Assembly (NCBI GenBank): GCA_902782305.1
Contig: CACZMV010000007.1
Span: forward strand, 84,611-148,610
DNA from: an uncultured Prevotellaceae bacterium
Lineage (GTDB): Bacteria; Bacteroidota; Bacteroidia; Bacteroidales; Bacteroidaceae
Direction of reading: 5' to 3'
Length of the DNA stretch: 64,000 nucleotides
How positions within the stretch are numbered: the first letter of the stretch is position 1; every line of letters begins with the position of its first letter. The position numbers were made by a program, and so were the translations under genes. The notes beneath the pieces are model-generated. The model was not told the DNA's origin. It made no database searches and was given only the letters and a program-made list of their open reading frames with translations. This document shows positions 23,100 to 31,622 of the stretch, piece after piece.

Positions 23100-24203
23100 C
23101 TAATATTCTCGATAGAAGTCTAAAGCTTCCTTAATATCTTCTTCCGTAGCTGTCTGGTTGATGCGGATATCGCCGATACCTCCCAGCAGTGTGAAATTGA
23201 TGTCTGTTCCCACATTTTTCTTATCGTGGTGCATCAGCTCTATCAACTTGGGATAGTCGTCGCAGGTGATGGGCATGCGACCGTAATGTTCCTTGATAAA
23301 GGCAACGGTCTGGCGCATCTTGTCCTGTGGAAATCCTGTCTTGACGCAACAGAGGTAGAGTTCGACTACCAATCCGTAGGCAACAGCATAACCATGCAGG
23401 ATGGGCTTACGCTCCAGTGCCAGCGATTCAAAAGCATGTCCGGCGGTATGCCCCAGGTTAAGGGCCTTGCGGATGCCATGCTCCGTGGGGTCTTCGGTGA
23501 CAATACGCTGCTTGACAGCAACGCTGTCGGCGAGCATTTCTTTGAGTTTTGAACTTTGAGTTTTGATATGTTTGATTTGTTCTGGCTTGGAGACATCACA
23601 AAGTTTCAAGTTCAAAGTTTCAAGTTCAAAGTTGATAAGCTCTGCCCACATCTTTTCCTCGCTAATGAGTCCATGCTTCAGCATTTCGGCATAGCCAGAG
23701 AGGATATTCTCTTGGTCCATTGTCTTGAGGAAAATGGTGTCGAGGATGACGGAGTTGGCATTGTTGAAAACACCAATCTCGTTTTTCAGTCCTCCGAAGT
23801 TGATGCCTGTCTTGCCACCCACAGAGGCATCGACCATCGACAGAAGAGTGGTGGGAATGTTGATATAGGCCAGTCCGCGCTTAAACGTGGAAGCCGCGAA
23901 TCCACCCAGATCGGTCACCATGCCTCCACCCAGATTGATGAGCAGTGAGTGGCGGGTGGCACCCATGCGCTGCAACTCTGCCCACACATGGCTCAACGTG
24001 TCGAGCGTCTTGTGGGTATCGGTAGCTCCGATGACGATGCACTGTGCCTCCTGCATGCAGTCGAAACCAGCAATGACAGGCAGACAGAGTTGATGCGTGG
24101 TCTCGTCGACCAGCACAAACAACTTGTCGTGCGGGCACTCTGCAATGGCATCTGACAACGCTTTTTGCAGGTCATTGGATATGATGACTTTCTGTCGGTC
24201 CAT
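23100..24203 (-). CDS. aroB: 3-Dehydroquinate synthase
   Basis: 367 residues. It converts DAHP to 3-dehydroquinate in the shikimate pathway. NAD-binding part: INLGGGMVTDLGGFAASTFKRGLAYINIPTTLLSMVDASVGGKTGINFGGLKN; C-terminal metal part: GYAEMLKHGLIS, ALNLGHTAGHAFE and a Lys/His set including MHHDKKN. Residues about 190-222, between GLISEEKMWAELINF and LADSVAVKQRIV, are longer than in E. coli AroB by roughly 16 residues and are encoded by repeat-like DNA. Chorismate from this pathway feeds the neighbouring men genes. A -7-like TAATTTTG (24223-24216) lies upstream. Confidence 0.94.
   Translation of the reverse strand: MDRQKVIISNDLQKALSDAIAECPHDKLFVLVDETTHQLCLPVIAGFDCMQEAQCIVIGATDTHKTLDTLSHVWAELQRMGATRHSLLINLGGGMVTDLGGFAASTFKRGLAYINIPTTLLSMVDASVGGKTGINFGGLKNEIGVFNNANSVILDTIFLKTMDQENILSGYAEMLKHGLISEEKMWAELINFELETLNLKLCDVSKPEQIKHIKTQSSKLKEMLADSVAVKQRIVTEDPTEHGIRKALNLGHTAGHAFESLALERKPILHGYAVAYGLVVELYLCCVKTGFPQDKMRQTVAFIKEHYGRMPITCDDYPKLIELMHHDKKNVGTDINFTLLGGIGDIRINQTATEEDIKEALDFYREY
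23539..23633 (-). repeat. Two-block repeat inserted in aroB
   Basis: On the coding strand one block (23633-23599) is AACTTTGAACTTGA repeated about two and a half times, and a second block (23566-23539) is CAAAACTCAAAGTT repeated almost twice. The blocks are partly complementary. They code the extra segment ELETLNLKL and KTQSSKLKEM of AroB without breaking the frame. Confidence 0.7.
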
Positions 24204-24346
24204 GATTTACGGGTGCAAAATTAATTAAAAAAATCGAAATTAGTATATAAAATAGTGGAGAAATGTCGATTCTTCCCTAAAAATCTTTTGTTTTCTTTAA
24301 ACTTTTCCAATAGATACCCGTCTATATTGTCGTAATATGATTGAAA

Positions 24347-27346
24347 ATGATGAAACGATTAACACTCTTTTTACTTTTGACGATGGTCGTCACGCTGGCA
24401 GTGGCTCAGCGCCATGTTACGGGTAACGTGATGGAAAGCGACACACATGAACCGATGGCACAGAGCAGTGTTCGGTTGTTGAAAATGGATAGCACATTCG
24501 TAGCAGGTGGACTGACGGACCTTGAGGGACGTTTTCGTGTGAAGGCTCCTGCTAATGGACGATATATCATCCAGATAACCAGTGTGGGATATAAGCCTTA
24601 CACCAAGCATGTAACGGTGACAGCCGATAAAGATGTGGCACTGGGTAAGATTACCATGAGGCCCGATGCTGTGATGCTGGAGGGTGCAACGGTAACTGGA
24701 AATGCTGCCAAGGTAACGTTGAAGGCTGACACCTTTGTCTATAATGCTGCTGCATTCCGTACACCAGAGGGTTCTGTGGTGGAGGAACTGGTAAAACGAC
24801 TGCCAGGTGCCCAGGTGGATGACGATGGCAAGATAACCATTAACGGTAAGGAAGTAAAGAAGATTATGGTGGATGGTAAGGAATTCATGGTGGGTGATAC
24901 GAAGACTGCCATGAAGAATCTGCCCTCCAGTATCGTGGATCGCGTGAAGGCTTACGACCAGAAGAGCGACATGGCCCGTATCAGTGGTGTGGATGATGGA
25001 GAAGAGGAAACTGTGCTCGACTTCGGTATCAAACCCGGTATGAACAAGGGTATCTTGCTGAATACCGATTTGGCTGCTGGTACACACGACCGTTATTTCG
25101 GGCGTGTCATGTTTGGATGGATGAAAGATGACCTGAAAGTGTTCTTGATGGGTAATGCCAACAATGTGAACGACACGGGTTTCTCTCCTGGTGGTGGTCG
25201 CTGGGGTGCCGGTCGTCAAGGCTTGGTTGCTCCCAAGATGATGGGTGTGAACCTGAACTATGAGAAGAAAAATAGGTTGAAGTTGGATGGAAGCATCCGA
25301 TGGAACCATACGGATGGTGATGCGGTAGTGCGTCGTTCTACGGAGAACTTTATGACCAGTTCGGCTTCATCATTTGGCAATAGCAACAGCAAGAACATGA
25401 CTCGTGCGAACAGTTGGGATGCCCGAATGCGTATAGAATGGACACCCGACTCTGTGTGGAACATCATGTTCCGTCCACAGTTCCGCTATAACTCGAACGA
25501 TGGTTTAAACAATAGTTCCAGTGCGACTTTTAGGGTTGACCCCTATAGCCTGCCAGGTATTTCAGATCCGTTGACGCAGATTACTACACTGGTTGAAAGA
25601 GACTCCATCGTAAACAATACGAACAGAGAAAACAGTCTGTCGTACAGTGACTCGAAAACGGTGGGAGGTGTATTGCAGATAAACCGAAGACTGAACAGTA
25701 ACGGTCGTAATATCACCCTGCGCCTTGGTGCCAACTACAGTGAGGGTATGAGCCAATCGATGTCAAACAACTATGTGCAGTATTTCCTTGTGGACAGTAC
25801 GAAGTCGCCCAGAGAATACATTGACTCGACATATAGGGCTAATCGTTATGCAGTGACGCCCACTAAGAACTGGGACTACAGTGTTCGTGCCACCTATAGC
25901 GAACCCATCTTCCGCCAGACTTATTTGCAGTTCAGTTATCAGTTCCAGTATAAGTACACGAAGAGCGACCGTGTGACCTACGATTGGAGTAAGTTGAACT
26001 TGCCGTTCTTGTCTATCGAGCCACGCTATCGTGGATGGGATGACTATCTGTCATTGCTGGGAACGACGGTCCCTCCTACATTGTTGGAAGAAACCGTAAG
26101 CAAGGACCTGAGCCGATTCTCTGAATATCAGAACTATATCCACACAGCAGAGGTGATGCTGCGCGTGGTGCGTAAAGACTATAACTTCAATGTGGGTGTG
26201 CAGTTTATTCCCCAGAACTCCACGTTGACTTACCGTTACCTGAGTACGGACACCATCACCAAGAGAAGTGTTACGAACTGGTCGCCAACAGCCGATTTCC
26301 GTTGGAAGATATCCAAGGTTAGTCAGTTGCGCTTTACCTATCGTGCAAATACCAGTCAGCCTTCAATGACCGACCTGTTGGACATCACTGATGACTCGAA
26401 TCCGCTGAACGTGCGTAAGGGTAATCCAGGGTTGAAACCATCGTTCACCCATAACATACGCCTGTTCTATAATAATTATTTCCAGAATCATCAGCGTAGC
26501 ATCATGGCTCACGCGAACTTCTCGGCCACGAACAATGCGGTGTCGAACATGGTAACATATAACACTGTGACGGGTTCGCGTATTACACGTCCTGAGAATA
26601 TCAACGGCAACTGGAACGCATTTGGTATGTTGATGTTCAATACTGCCATCGATTCAGCAGCTTACTTTAATGTAAATACCTTTACGACATTGCGTTATAA
26701 CAACAGTGTAGGCTATGTCAGTGTGGATCGTAATGCAAGCTCAGAGAAGTCGACAACCCGTTCAACAACCATTAGTGAGCGTCTGTCTGGAAGCTATCGT
26801 AACCAGTGGTTTGAATTTGAACTGAATGGTTCGTTGGAGTATCTCCATGCCCGTAGCGAATTGCAAAGCAATAACAATCTGGATACGTGGACATTCTCAT
26901 ATGGTGCCAGTGTGATGCTGACGGCTCCTTGGGGAACTCAGATTTCAACGGGTATGAATATGAACAGTCGTCGTGGTTATAACGATGAATCGATGAATAC
27001 CAATGAGTTGATATGGAATGCGCAGATTTCTCAGTCGTTCCTGCGTAACAATGCGTTGACGCTGACATTCCAGATGTATGACATCCTGCATGAGCAGTCT
27101 ACTTTCAGCCGTACCGTATCGGCTATGCAGCGTAGTGATACCGAATATAATGCCATTACCAACTATGCCATGTTGCATGTCATCTATCGCCTGAACCTGT
27201 TCGGTGGTAAGGCTGGACGTCAGGGTATGCGTGGTCCTGGTGGTCCTGGAGGTCCTGGTGGCTTCGGAGGTCCTGGTGGTGGACGTGGAGGTCGCGGTGG
27301 CGGTGGCTTCGGCGGAGGAGGCTGGGGCGGTGGACGCCGTTTCTAA
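24347..27346 (+). CDS. Outer-membrane beta-barrel (TonB-receptor-like) protein with Gly-rich tail
   Basis: 999 residues. ATG 24347 is preferred to a TTG two codons before. Signal peptide MMKRLTLFLLLTMVVTLAVAQ; carboxypeptidase-regulatory-like domain (about 20-110, VTGNVMESDTHEPMAQSSVRLL); plug-like domain (about 115-215, VVEELVKRLPGAQVDDDGKITINGKEVKKIMVDGKEF); then a large barrel of the OMP_b-brl_3 kind. This class lacks a SusD partner and its cargo is unknown. The last 40 or so residues are GPGG and GG-R/F repeats instead of the usual aromatic C-terminal strand, although the final residue is Phe. No clear promoter found. Confidence 0.85.
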   Translation: MMKRLTLFLLLTMVVTLAVAQRHVTGNVMESDTHEPMAQSSVRLLKMDSTFVAGGLTDLEGRFRVKAPANGRYIIQITSVGYKPYTKHVTVTADKDVALGKITMRPDAVMLEGATVTGNAAKVTLKADTFVYNAAAFRTPEGSVVEELVKRLPGAQVDDDGKITINGKEVKKIMVDGKEFMVGDTKTAMKNLPSSIVDRVKAYDQKSDMARISGVDDGEEETVLDFGIKPGMNKGILLNTDLAAGTHDRYFGRVMFGWMKDDLKVFLMGNANNVNDTGFSPGGGRWGAGRQGLVAPKMMGVNLNYEKKNRLKLDGSIRWNHTDGDAVVRRSTENFMTSSASSFGNSNSKNMTRANSWDARMRIEWTPDSVWNIMFRPQFRYNSNDGLNNSSSATFRVDPYSLPGISDPLTQITTLVERDSIVNNTNRENSLSYSDSKTVGGVLQINRRLNSNGRNITLRLGANYSEGMSQSMSNNYVQYFLVDSTKSPREYIDSTYRANRYAVTPTKNWDYSVRATYSEPIFRQTYLQFSYQFQYKYTKSDRVTYDWSKLNLPFLSIEPRYRGWDDYLSLLGTTVPPTLLEETVSKDLSRFSEYQNYIHTAEVMLRVVRKDYNFNVGVQFIPQNSTLTYRYLSTDTITKRSVTNWSPTADFRWKISKVSQLRFTYRANTSQPSMTDLLDITDDSNPLNVRKGNPGLKPSFTHNIRLFYNNYFQNHQRSIMAHANFSATNNAVSNMVTYNTVTGSRITRPENINGNWNAFGMLMFNTAIDSAAYFNVNTFTTLRYNNSVGYVSVDRNASSEKSTTRSTTISERLSGSYRNQWFEFELNGSLEYLHARSELQSNNNLDTWTFSYGASVMLTAPWGTQISTGMNMNSRRGYNDESMNTNELIWNAQISQSFLRNNALTLTFQMYDILHEQSTFSRTVSAMQRSDTEYNAITNYAMLHVIYRLNLFGGKAGRQGMRGPGGPGGPGGFGGPGGGRGGRGGGGFGGGGWGGGRRF
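27226..27343 (+). repeat. GGTCCTGGT-type repeat coding a Gly/Pro-rich tail
   Basis: Imperfect 9-bp and 6-bp repeats (GGTCCTGGT, GGTGGC, GGACGT) code GPGG, GGFGG and GGRGG runs at the C-terminus of the barrel protein. Confidence 0.75.
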
Positions 27347-27361
27347 CCTATAAAGATAAAA

Positions 27362-27386
27362 AAAACAGGGCGATTGCCCTGTTTTT
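27362..27386. terminator. Bidirectional terminator
   Basis: AAAACAGGGC and GCCCTGTTTT (loop GATT) with an A-run on the left and TTTTT on the right, placed between the convergent barrel gene and DUF5606 gene. Confidence 0.85.
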
Positions 27387-27401
27387 GCTATGAGAAGAGG
27401 C

Positions 27402-27848
27402 TTAGGCTTCTTCTTTTCTGTTGTCAATGTTGTCACCCTCGGTAGGTGCCATCTCCTCTTCAAAGTCGGTGATGCCTGCTTTGATGAGGATGTTGTACCA
27501 CTGGATGAGTTTCTTGATGTGGCTGTTCTGTACACGGTCCTGATCCCATTCGGGCAGTACCTTGGTGAAATACTCGTGCAGCTCGGCAGGAGTGGCTTTT
27601 TTGAAATTAACGCTTGACTCCTTGCCTTTCTCCAAGTCACGCATAGAGGCCAGCACCTTCATCAAGGGCACATCCTCTGTTTCTGTGAACATGGCGATGT
27701 CTGCCAAGGAAGTGATGCGGTCTGAGCCAAAGGCTGGCATGCGCTTATGGGTTTCGTCCAATGCCTCAACAATAAGGCTGTTGCTGGCACGTGATACTAA
27801 TTTGTAGAGTCCCGGTTTGCCCGAGATAGCTAAAATGGTCTGTTTCAT
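27402..27848 (-). CDS. DUF5606 protein
   Basis: 148 residues. The N-terminal part (ILAISGKPGLYKLVSRASNSLIVEALDETHKRMPAFGSDRITSLADIAMFT, given in pieces: ISGKPGLYKL, IVEALDE, SLADIAMFT) matches the Bacteroidetes DUF5606 family, which has an SH3-like N-terminal fold. A middle helical part (EYFTKVLPEWDQDRVQNSHIKKLIQWYNIL) and an acidic tail follow. No function is known. It is the last gene of the nusB-yajC-ybbR-coaE unit, 19 bases after coaE. Confidence 0.82.
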   Translation of the reverse strand: MKQTILAISGKPGLYKLVSRASNSLIVEALDETHKRMPAFGSDRITSLADIAMFTETEDVPLMKVLASMRDLEKGKESSVNFKKATPAELHEYFTKVLPEWDQDRVQNSHIKKLIQWYNILIKAGITDFEEEMAPTEGDNIDNRKEEA

Positions 27849-27867
27849 AATTTTTCTATTATACTTT

Positions 27868-28425
27868 TTATTCTTTTATCTTTTCCAGAATGATGTCTAT
27901 TTGTGCGTCAATGTCAGCAATGCCGTCATTGACAATTTCATAATCTGCCTGTTTTCTTATTTCTTCCTGTGACCACTGGCGTTGCATCCATTGCTCAACA
28001 TTCTCGCGAGTGATACCATCCCGTTGCATGACACGCTGGATGCGTATTTCCAGAGGAGCTGTTACTACGATGACACGGTCGACCAACTTGTTGATGCCCG
28101 ATTCATACAGAATGGCGCTCTCCATCCATTGCATACCGCTATCCATGAAGTCCTGGAATACAGCAGGGTGGACAATATGGTCAATGGCCTGGGCATTGCT
28201 CTCACTGGCTAACAGGAAACGTGCTACTGCCACCTTGTTGAGTGAATCGCCAATGTAGGTATCTTCACCAATCAATTGAGTCAGTTGTCTTCGGATGCTA
28301 TCGGAGGTTCGGATCAGGCGTTTAGCTGCGCTATCGCAATCGTACACCTCAATGCCTCGTGTCTTCAATCGCTGGCATATATAGCTCTTTCCGGAGCCGA
28401 TGCCTCCTGTAATGCCAATCTTCAT
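27868..28425 (-). CDS. coaE: Dephospho-CoA kinase
   Basis: 185 residues, P-loop kinase. Walker A is GITGGIGSGKSYIC; other family segments are VYDCDSAAKRLI, IVHPAVFQDF, SAILYESGINKLVDRVIVVTAP and RIQRVMQRDGIT. Catalyses the last step of coenzyme A synthesis. Starts four bases inside the end of the YbbR gene (ATGA overlap). Confidence 0.94.
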   Translation of the reverse strand: MKIGITGGIGSGKSYICQRLKTRGIEVYDCDSAAKRLIRTSDSIRRQLTQLIGEDTYIGDSLNKVAVARFLLASESNAQAIDHIVHPAVFQDFMDSGMQWMESAILYESGINKLVDRVIVVTAPLEIRIQRVMQRDGITRENVEQWMQRQWSQEEIRKQADYEIVNDGIADIDAQIDIILEKIKE

Positions 28426-29411
28426 TCTTCTTCTATGAGATAGTCTACCTGTTGTACATTAAGTGTGGCACGACTGATGCCATGGGGTACGGTTTGCAGA
28501 TAGATGTTACATTTATCAGAATGCTCCTGCATGATTTCCTGATAGTCGGCAATCACAGTGAAGTCTTCTGGACGTAGCGAACGGATGCGGTTTGCACCAG
28601 CCACGAAGTGAATTCTGGCTTTGGCAGGGAATGTTCGAAGCACCTTGCCTTCAGGCAGGTTGATACACTGGATGGGCACACCATCAATAGTCTCTTCCGT
28701 CAACACGTCGGTATAGAAAGCAATGGAGATACGCTCAGGGACAACCTTGACGTCATTTGGATGTGACAGCTTACAGTCGACAATCAAAGAGTCGCTGAAA
28801 TTGACGTAGTTGAGCGCTTCGGTATAAATCACCTGAATACTGTCGAGTTTCTGGCGGGAGGCATAGACGTCAATGCTGTCGGGGCTGTAGACAACTTGAG
28901 AGATGAAGTAGAGTTGGTCGGGAATGATACGACCTGCCCATCTGACAGGAACACGTTTGTATTCACCGTTGTTGTAGGAAAACTCTATATGCTCAGGCTT
29001 GATGGATATAATCTTCGAGGAGATGTCCAGTCTTTGCTCAATCATTCGTCTGGTATCACTGCTGGATACTTTTCCACGACCATTGCCTTTGTCGTAGTTT
29101 CGGAAGTTGACCTTAATCGTTCCCAGGTGCTTGCTGTCCAACAGATAGGAGAGAATGATCCACCCCTTGTCTCTGACAGTAACACGTATGGAGTCGTCAG
29201 AGGCAGAGGTCAACATAACATTCCTAGGCACATTGGTTACATGTACAGGTATCTTGATTTCCTTCTCATAGGTGTCGTTAAGCGTCATGAAGAGCCAGAA
29301 AACACCAGAGAGCAGGACGAAAAACAAGAAAATCAGGAACTGCTTGTTCAAGTTGCTGAACAAGAATCTCCTGATCTTCCTATAAATGCTGATGGCACCT
29401 GACATGTACAA
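28422..29411 (-). CDS. YbbR-domain membrane protein
   Basis: 329 residues. An N-terminal cytoplasmic basic stretch, one transmembrane helix (about 25-46, FLIFLFFVLLSGVFWLFM), then periplasmic YbbR-type repeats (EIKIPVHVTNVPRNVMLTSAS, IRVTVRDKG and later VDYLIEEE end). In Firmicutes the YbbR protein CdaR regulates the diadenylate cyclase CdaA; in Bacteroidetes its role is not settled. The true start may be the ATG two codons further in (29405). It lies between yajC and coaE. Confidence 0.82.
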   Translation of the reverse strand: MYMSGAISIYRKIRRFLFSNLNKQFLIFLFFVLLSGVFWLFMTLNDTYEKEIKIPVHVTNVPRNVMLTSASDDSIRVTVRDKGWIILSYLLDSKHLGTIKVNFRNYDKGNGRGKVSSSDTRRMIEQRLDISSKIISIKPEHIEFSYNNGEYKRVPVRWAGRIIPDQLYFISQVVYSPDSIDVYASRQKLDSIQVIYTEALNYVNFSDSLIVDCKLSHPNDVKVVPERISIAFYTDVLTEETIDGVPIQCINLPEGKVLRTFPAKARIHFVAGANRIRSLRPEDFTVIADYQEIMQEHSDKCNIYLQTVPHGISRATLNVQQVDYLIEEE

Positions 29412-29419
29412 TCCTGGTC

Positions 29420-29746
29420 TTACTTACCTTGCATAGGCGTGCTGGCTGTGTCTTTGAAAACATAGCCTTTGTCCACCTTGATGACTACACCTTCGGCAAT
29501 CTTTACCTCGATGATTCCGTTGGCCAGGTCAATCTTCTTCACGGTGCCATAGATGCCACCGCCTGTAACAACCTGTGCGCCCTCTGTCAGCGTGTTCTGG
29601 AAATTCTGGATTTCCTTCTGACGCTTCTGCTGGGGACGAATCATAAAGAAGTACATGATAGCGAAGATAGCTACCATCATAATCAGGAAACTTGTCATGC
29701 TGCCACCGCCCTGTGCGGCCTGTGCAGCGAGGAATAATTGTGTCAT
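29420..29746 (-). CDS. yajC: Preprotein translocase accessory subunit YajC
   Basis: 108 residues with one membrane helix (about 18-36, MTSFLIMMVAIFAIMYFFMI) followed by RPQQKRQKEIQNFQNTL and the family stretch GAQVVTGGGIYGTVKKID, then VVIKVDKGYVF. YajC binds SecDF and the Sec translocon at the inner membrane. Nine bases separate it from the YbbR gene. Confidence 0.94.
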   Translation of the reverse strand: MTQLFLAAQAAQGGGSMTSFLIMMVAIFAIMYFFMIRPQQKRQKEIQNFQNTLTEGAQVVTGGGIYGTVKKIDLANGIIEVKIAEGVVIKVDKGYVFKDTASTPMQGK

Positions 29747-29772
29747 ATTGTTTGTCGTTTATTGTTTATTAT

Positions 29773-30708
29773 CTATTTATCTTCCATATGTTTCAGCAAC
29801 TTGCCTGTTGCAATGAGATGGCGGGCAATAGCATCCAACATACCATTGATGTAGCCTGCACTGCGTGGGGTAGAGTAGAGCTTTGCAATCTCCACATACT
29901 CATTGATGCTGACATTAACAGGAATGCTGGGGAAGGTAAGCATCTCAGCAATGGCAATCTGCATGATGACGATGTCCATGTAGGCTAGACGCGAGAAATC
30001 CCAGTTGCGCGAAGTCTCACTCATATAGCGCTGATATTCGTCAGCATTCATAATGGTAGCACGGAACAGCTTGCGGGCATAGTCCTTGTCTTCCAGATTG
30101 TCGTATTCTGGCAACAGCTCCTGGTTAGACAGATTCTTTTCTTCAAAACGCTTGATGGTTTTCAGAACGAAGGTGTCAACCACCTCCTTGTCGTCATTCC
30201 AATAAAGACTCTTTTCTTCCAGCAGAGCGTCCAAGCTGTCATTATTCTGAATCAGCGTACGGTACAGCTTGCGCCACAATTCACGGTCGGCCTCATAGCT
30301 GTCTTCTTTAGCGTCCATATATTCCTTATATATATCGCTTTCTGTAATCTGCAGATACATCTTTCTCAGGAATTCGGGCTCGTCGTTCCAAGTCGTTTTC
30401 TGGTTTTCCATAAACTCGTTCAGCATCTTGTTGCTTTCCAACTGCATGGCAAAACGGTTAAAGGCAAATTTCTGTGAGGGCATCTCTGTACCTTCACGCT
30501 TGGCACGCGACTGGGCTACCTCCAGATGTCTGCGCGACTCCTGGGTGATTCCTACTATCAAAGCCAACAGGTAATTGTAAAGGTCATAGGCTTTTGATAG
30601 ACTAAATACCAGCTCTTTTTCAGCTGACTCTATGTTCTTGCTTCCATTCTGATAGTACGCATAGGTTAACTGCACTATCTTTGTTCTAATGAGTTCTCTA
30701 TTAATCAT
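29773..30708 (-). CDS. nusB: Transcription antitermination factor NusB, long Bacteroidetes form
   Basis: 311 residues, about twice the length of E. coli NusB. The first part (MINRELIRTKIVQLTYAYYQNG, SAEKELVFSLSKAYDLYNYLL) and the C-terminal third (KLFRATI, WDFSRLAYMDIVIMQIAIAEMLTFPSIPVNVSINEYVEIAKLYSTPRSAGYINGMLDAI, quoted here in part: IPVNVSINEYVEIAKLYS) carry the NusB fold. The start at 30708 is chosen because a canonical promoter lies between it and an upstream in-frame GTG at 30822. Binds boxA RNA with NusE. Confidence 0.9.
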   Translation of the reverse strand: MINRELIRTKIVQLTYAYYQNGSKNIESAEKELVFSLSKAYDLYNYLLALIVGITQESRRHLEVAQSRAKREGTEMPSQKFAFNRFAMQLESNKMLNEFMENQKTTWNDEPEFLRKMYLQITESDIYKEYMDAKEDSYEADRELWRKLYRTLIQNNDSLDALLEEKSLYWNDDKEVVDTFVLKTIKRFEEKNLSNQELLPEYDNLEDKDYARKLFRATIMNADEYQRYMSETSRNWDFSRLAYMDIVIMQIAIAEMLTFPSIPVNVSINEYVEIAKLYSTPRSAGYINGMLDAIARHLIATGKLLKHMEDK

Positions 30709-30750
30709 AATTCCGTTCCAAATAGCTATTTTGATACTCTTATCAGTCTG

Positions 30751-30782
30751 CAAAAGTACAAATAATTCCCCAATTACACAAA
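30751..30782 (-). promoter_or_regulatory. Promoter of the nusB operon
   Basis: TTTG (30782-30779), a 20-base spacer and TACTTTTG (30758-30751) on the minus strand, 43 bases before the nusB ATG. Confidence 0.75.
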
Positions 30783-30813
30783 AAAAATGCAAAATATATA
30801 GTTGAAAGAGCAG

Positions 30814-30845
30814 ATTTTTCACTTTTCACTTTTCACTTTTCACTT
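30814..30845. repeat. TTTTCAC heptad repeat in the nusB/rplY spacer
   Basis: Four tandem TTTTCAC units (GTGAAAA on the other strand) with short A/T ends. Same family as the repeats at pgi, menC/menE, rsmD and ftsH/cdsA, but here not at a coding junction. Confidence 0.8.
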
Positions 30846-30861
30846 TTTTTTGTACCTCTGA

Positions 30862-30947
30862 CTACCGTCGAAAGTACTTTCGTTCGAAAAAACAAAGAAA
30901 TATTGAGTTTTCTTTGGTTTTTTGCTCACTTATTCGTACCTTTGCAC
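30862..30947 (+). promoter_or_regulatory. Composite hairpin-promoter element before rplY
   Basis: CGAAAGTACTTTCG, a perfect 14-bp palindrome (30869-30882), is followed by an A/T-rich stem (AAAAAACAAAGAAA with TTTCTTTGGTTTTTT, one bulge, about 30887-30923), then CTCACTTATTCG and the -7 box TACCTTTG (30937-30944). The -33 TTTG (30913-30916) lies in the right arm with a 20-base spacer. Same three-part order as at 1832-1909. Confidence 0.7.
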
Positions 30948-31017
30948 CCGCTTTTCGCATCGTGTGATGGTGAATTAAGCAAAATAACTTAATTTTAGAG
31001 TAACACATTTATTAATT

Positions 31018-31620
31018 ATGAAAGAGATTAACGTAAGTGGTAAGAAGCGCACCGACGTAGGCAAGAAGGCCTCAAAGATGCTTCGCAAGGAGGGTATGAT
31101 TCCCTGCAATCTGTATGGTGAGAAGAAGGGTGAGAATGGTCTGCCCGAGGCTTTTGCTTTCATGGCTCCTATGACTGAGCTCCGCAAGGCTGTTTACACT
31201 CCTCATGTATATGTAGTAAACCTGAACATTGACGGCACTGAGCATAAGGCTATCATCAAGGAACTCCAGTTCCACCCAACATCTGATGCTTTGCTGCACG
31301 CTGACTTCTTCGAGATCAACGAGACAAAGCCTATCACCGTTGGTATTCCTGTTAACATCACTGGTCACGCTCAGGGTGTTCGCGATGGTGGTCGTCTGAA
31401 CCTCTCTATCCGTAAGATCAATGTTACAGCTCCTTACAAGAACATTCCTGAGAAGCTGGATATCGACGTTACCGAGCTGCAGCTGGGTAAGGCTATCAAG
31501 GTTGGTTCACTGCACTTCGAGGGCCTGGAGATTGCTACTCCTAAGGAGGTTATCGTATGCTCTGTTAAGGCTACACGTGCTTCTCGTTCGGCTGCTGCTG
31601 AGGCTGGTGCCGCTGAGTAA
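31018..31620 (+). CDS. rplY: Large ribosomal subunit protein bL25 (CTC form)
   Basis: 200 residues. The N-terminal L25 domain binds 5S rRNA (EINVSGKKRTDVGKKASKMLRKEGMIPCNLYG, in part: RTDVGKKASKMLRKEG) and the C-terminal TL5/CTC beta domain follows (about 95-185, ITVGIPVNITGHAQGVRDGG, LDIDVTELQLGKAIKVGSLHFEG). An Ala-rich tail ends the protein. The 5' leader is about 65 bases and contains a small stem (AATTAAG/CTTAATT, 30973-30994). It opens the plus-strand group rplY-pth-S4-antiporter. Confidence 0.95.
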   Translation: MKEINVSGKKRTDVGKKASKMLRKEGMIPCNLYGEKKGENGLPEAFAFMAPMTELRKAVYTPHVYVVNLNIDGTEHKAIIKELQFHPTSDALLHADFFEINETKPITVGIPVNITGHAQGVRDGGRLNLSIRKINVTAPYKNIPEKLDIDVTELQLGKAIKVGSLHFEGLEIATPKEVIVCSVKATRASRSAAAEAGAAE

Positions 31621-31622
31621 TT

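Noticed and set aside
30708-30822. Longer NusB with 38 extra N-terminal residues
   Set aside because: The upstream GTG lies in the GTGAAAA repeat and a canonical promoter would fall inside the extension.
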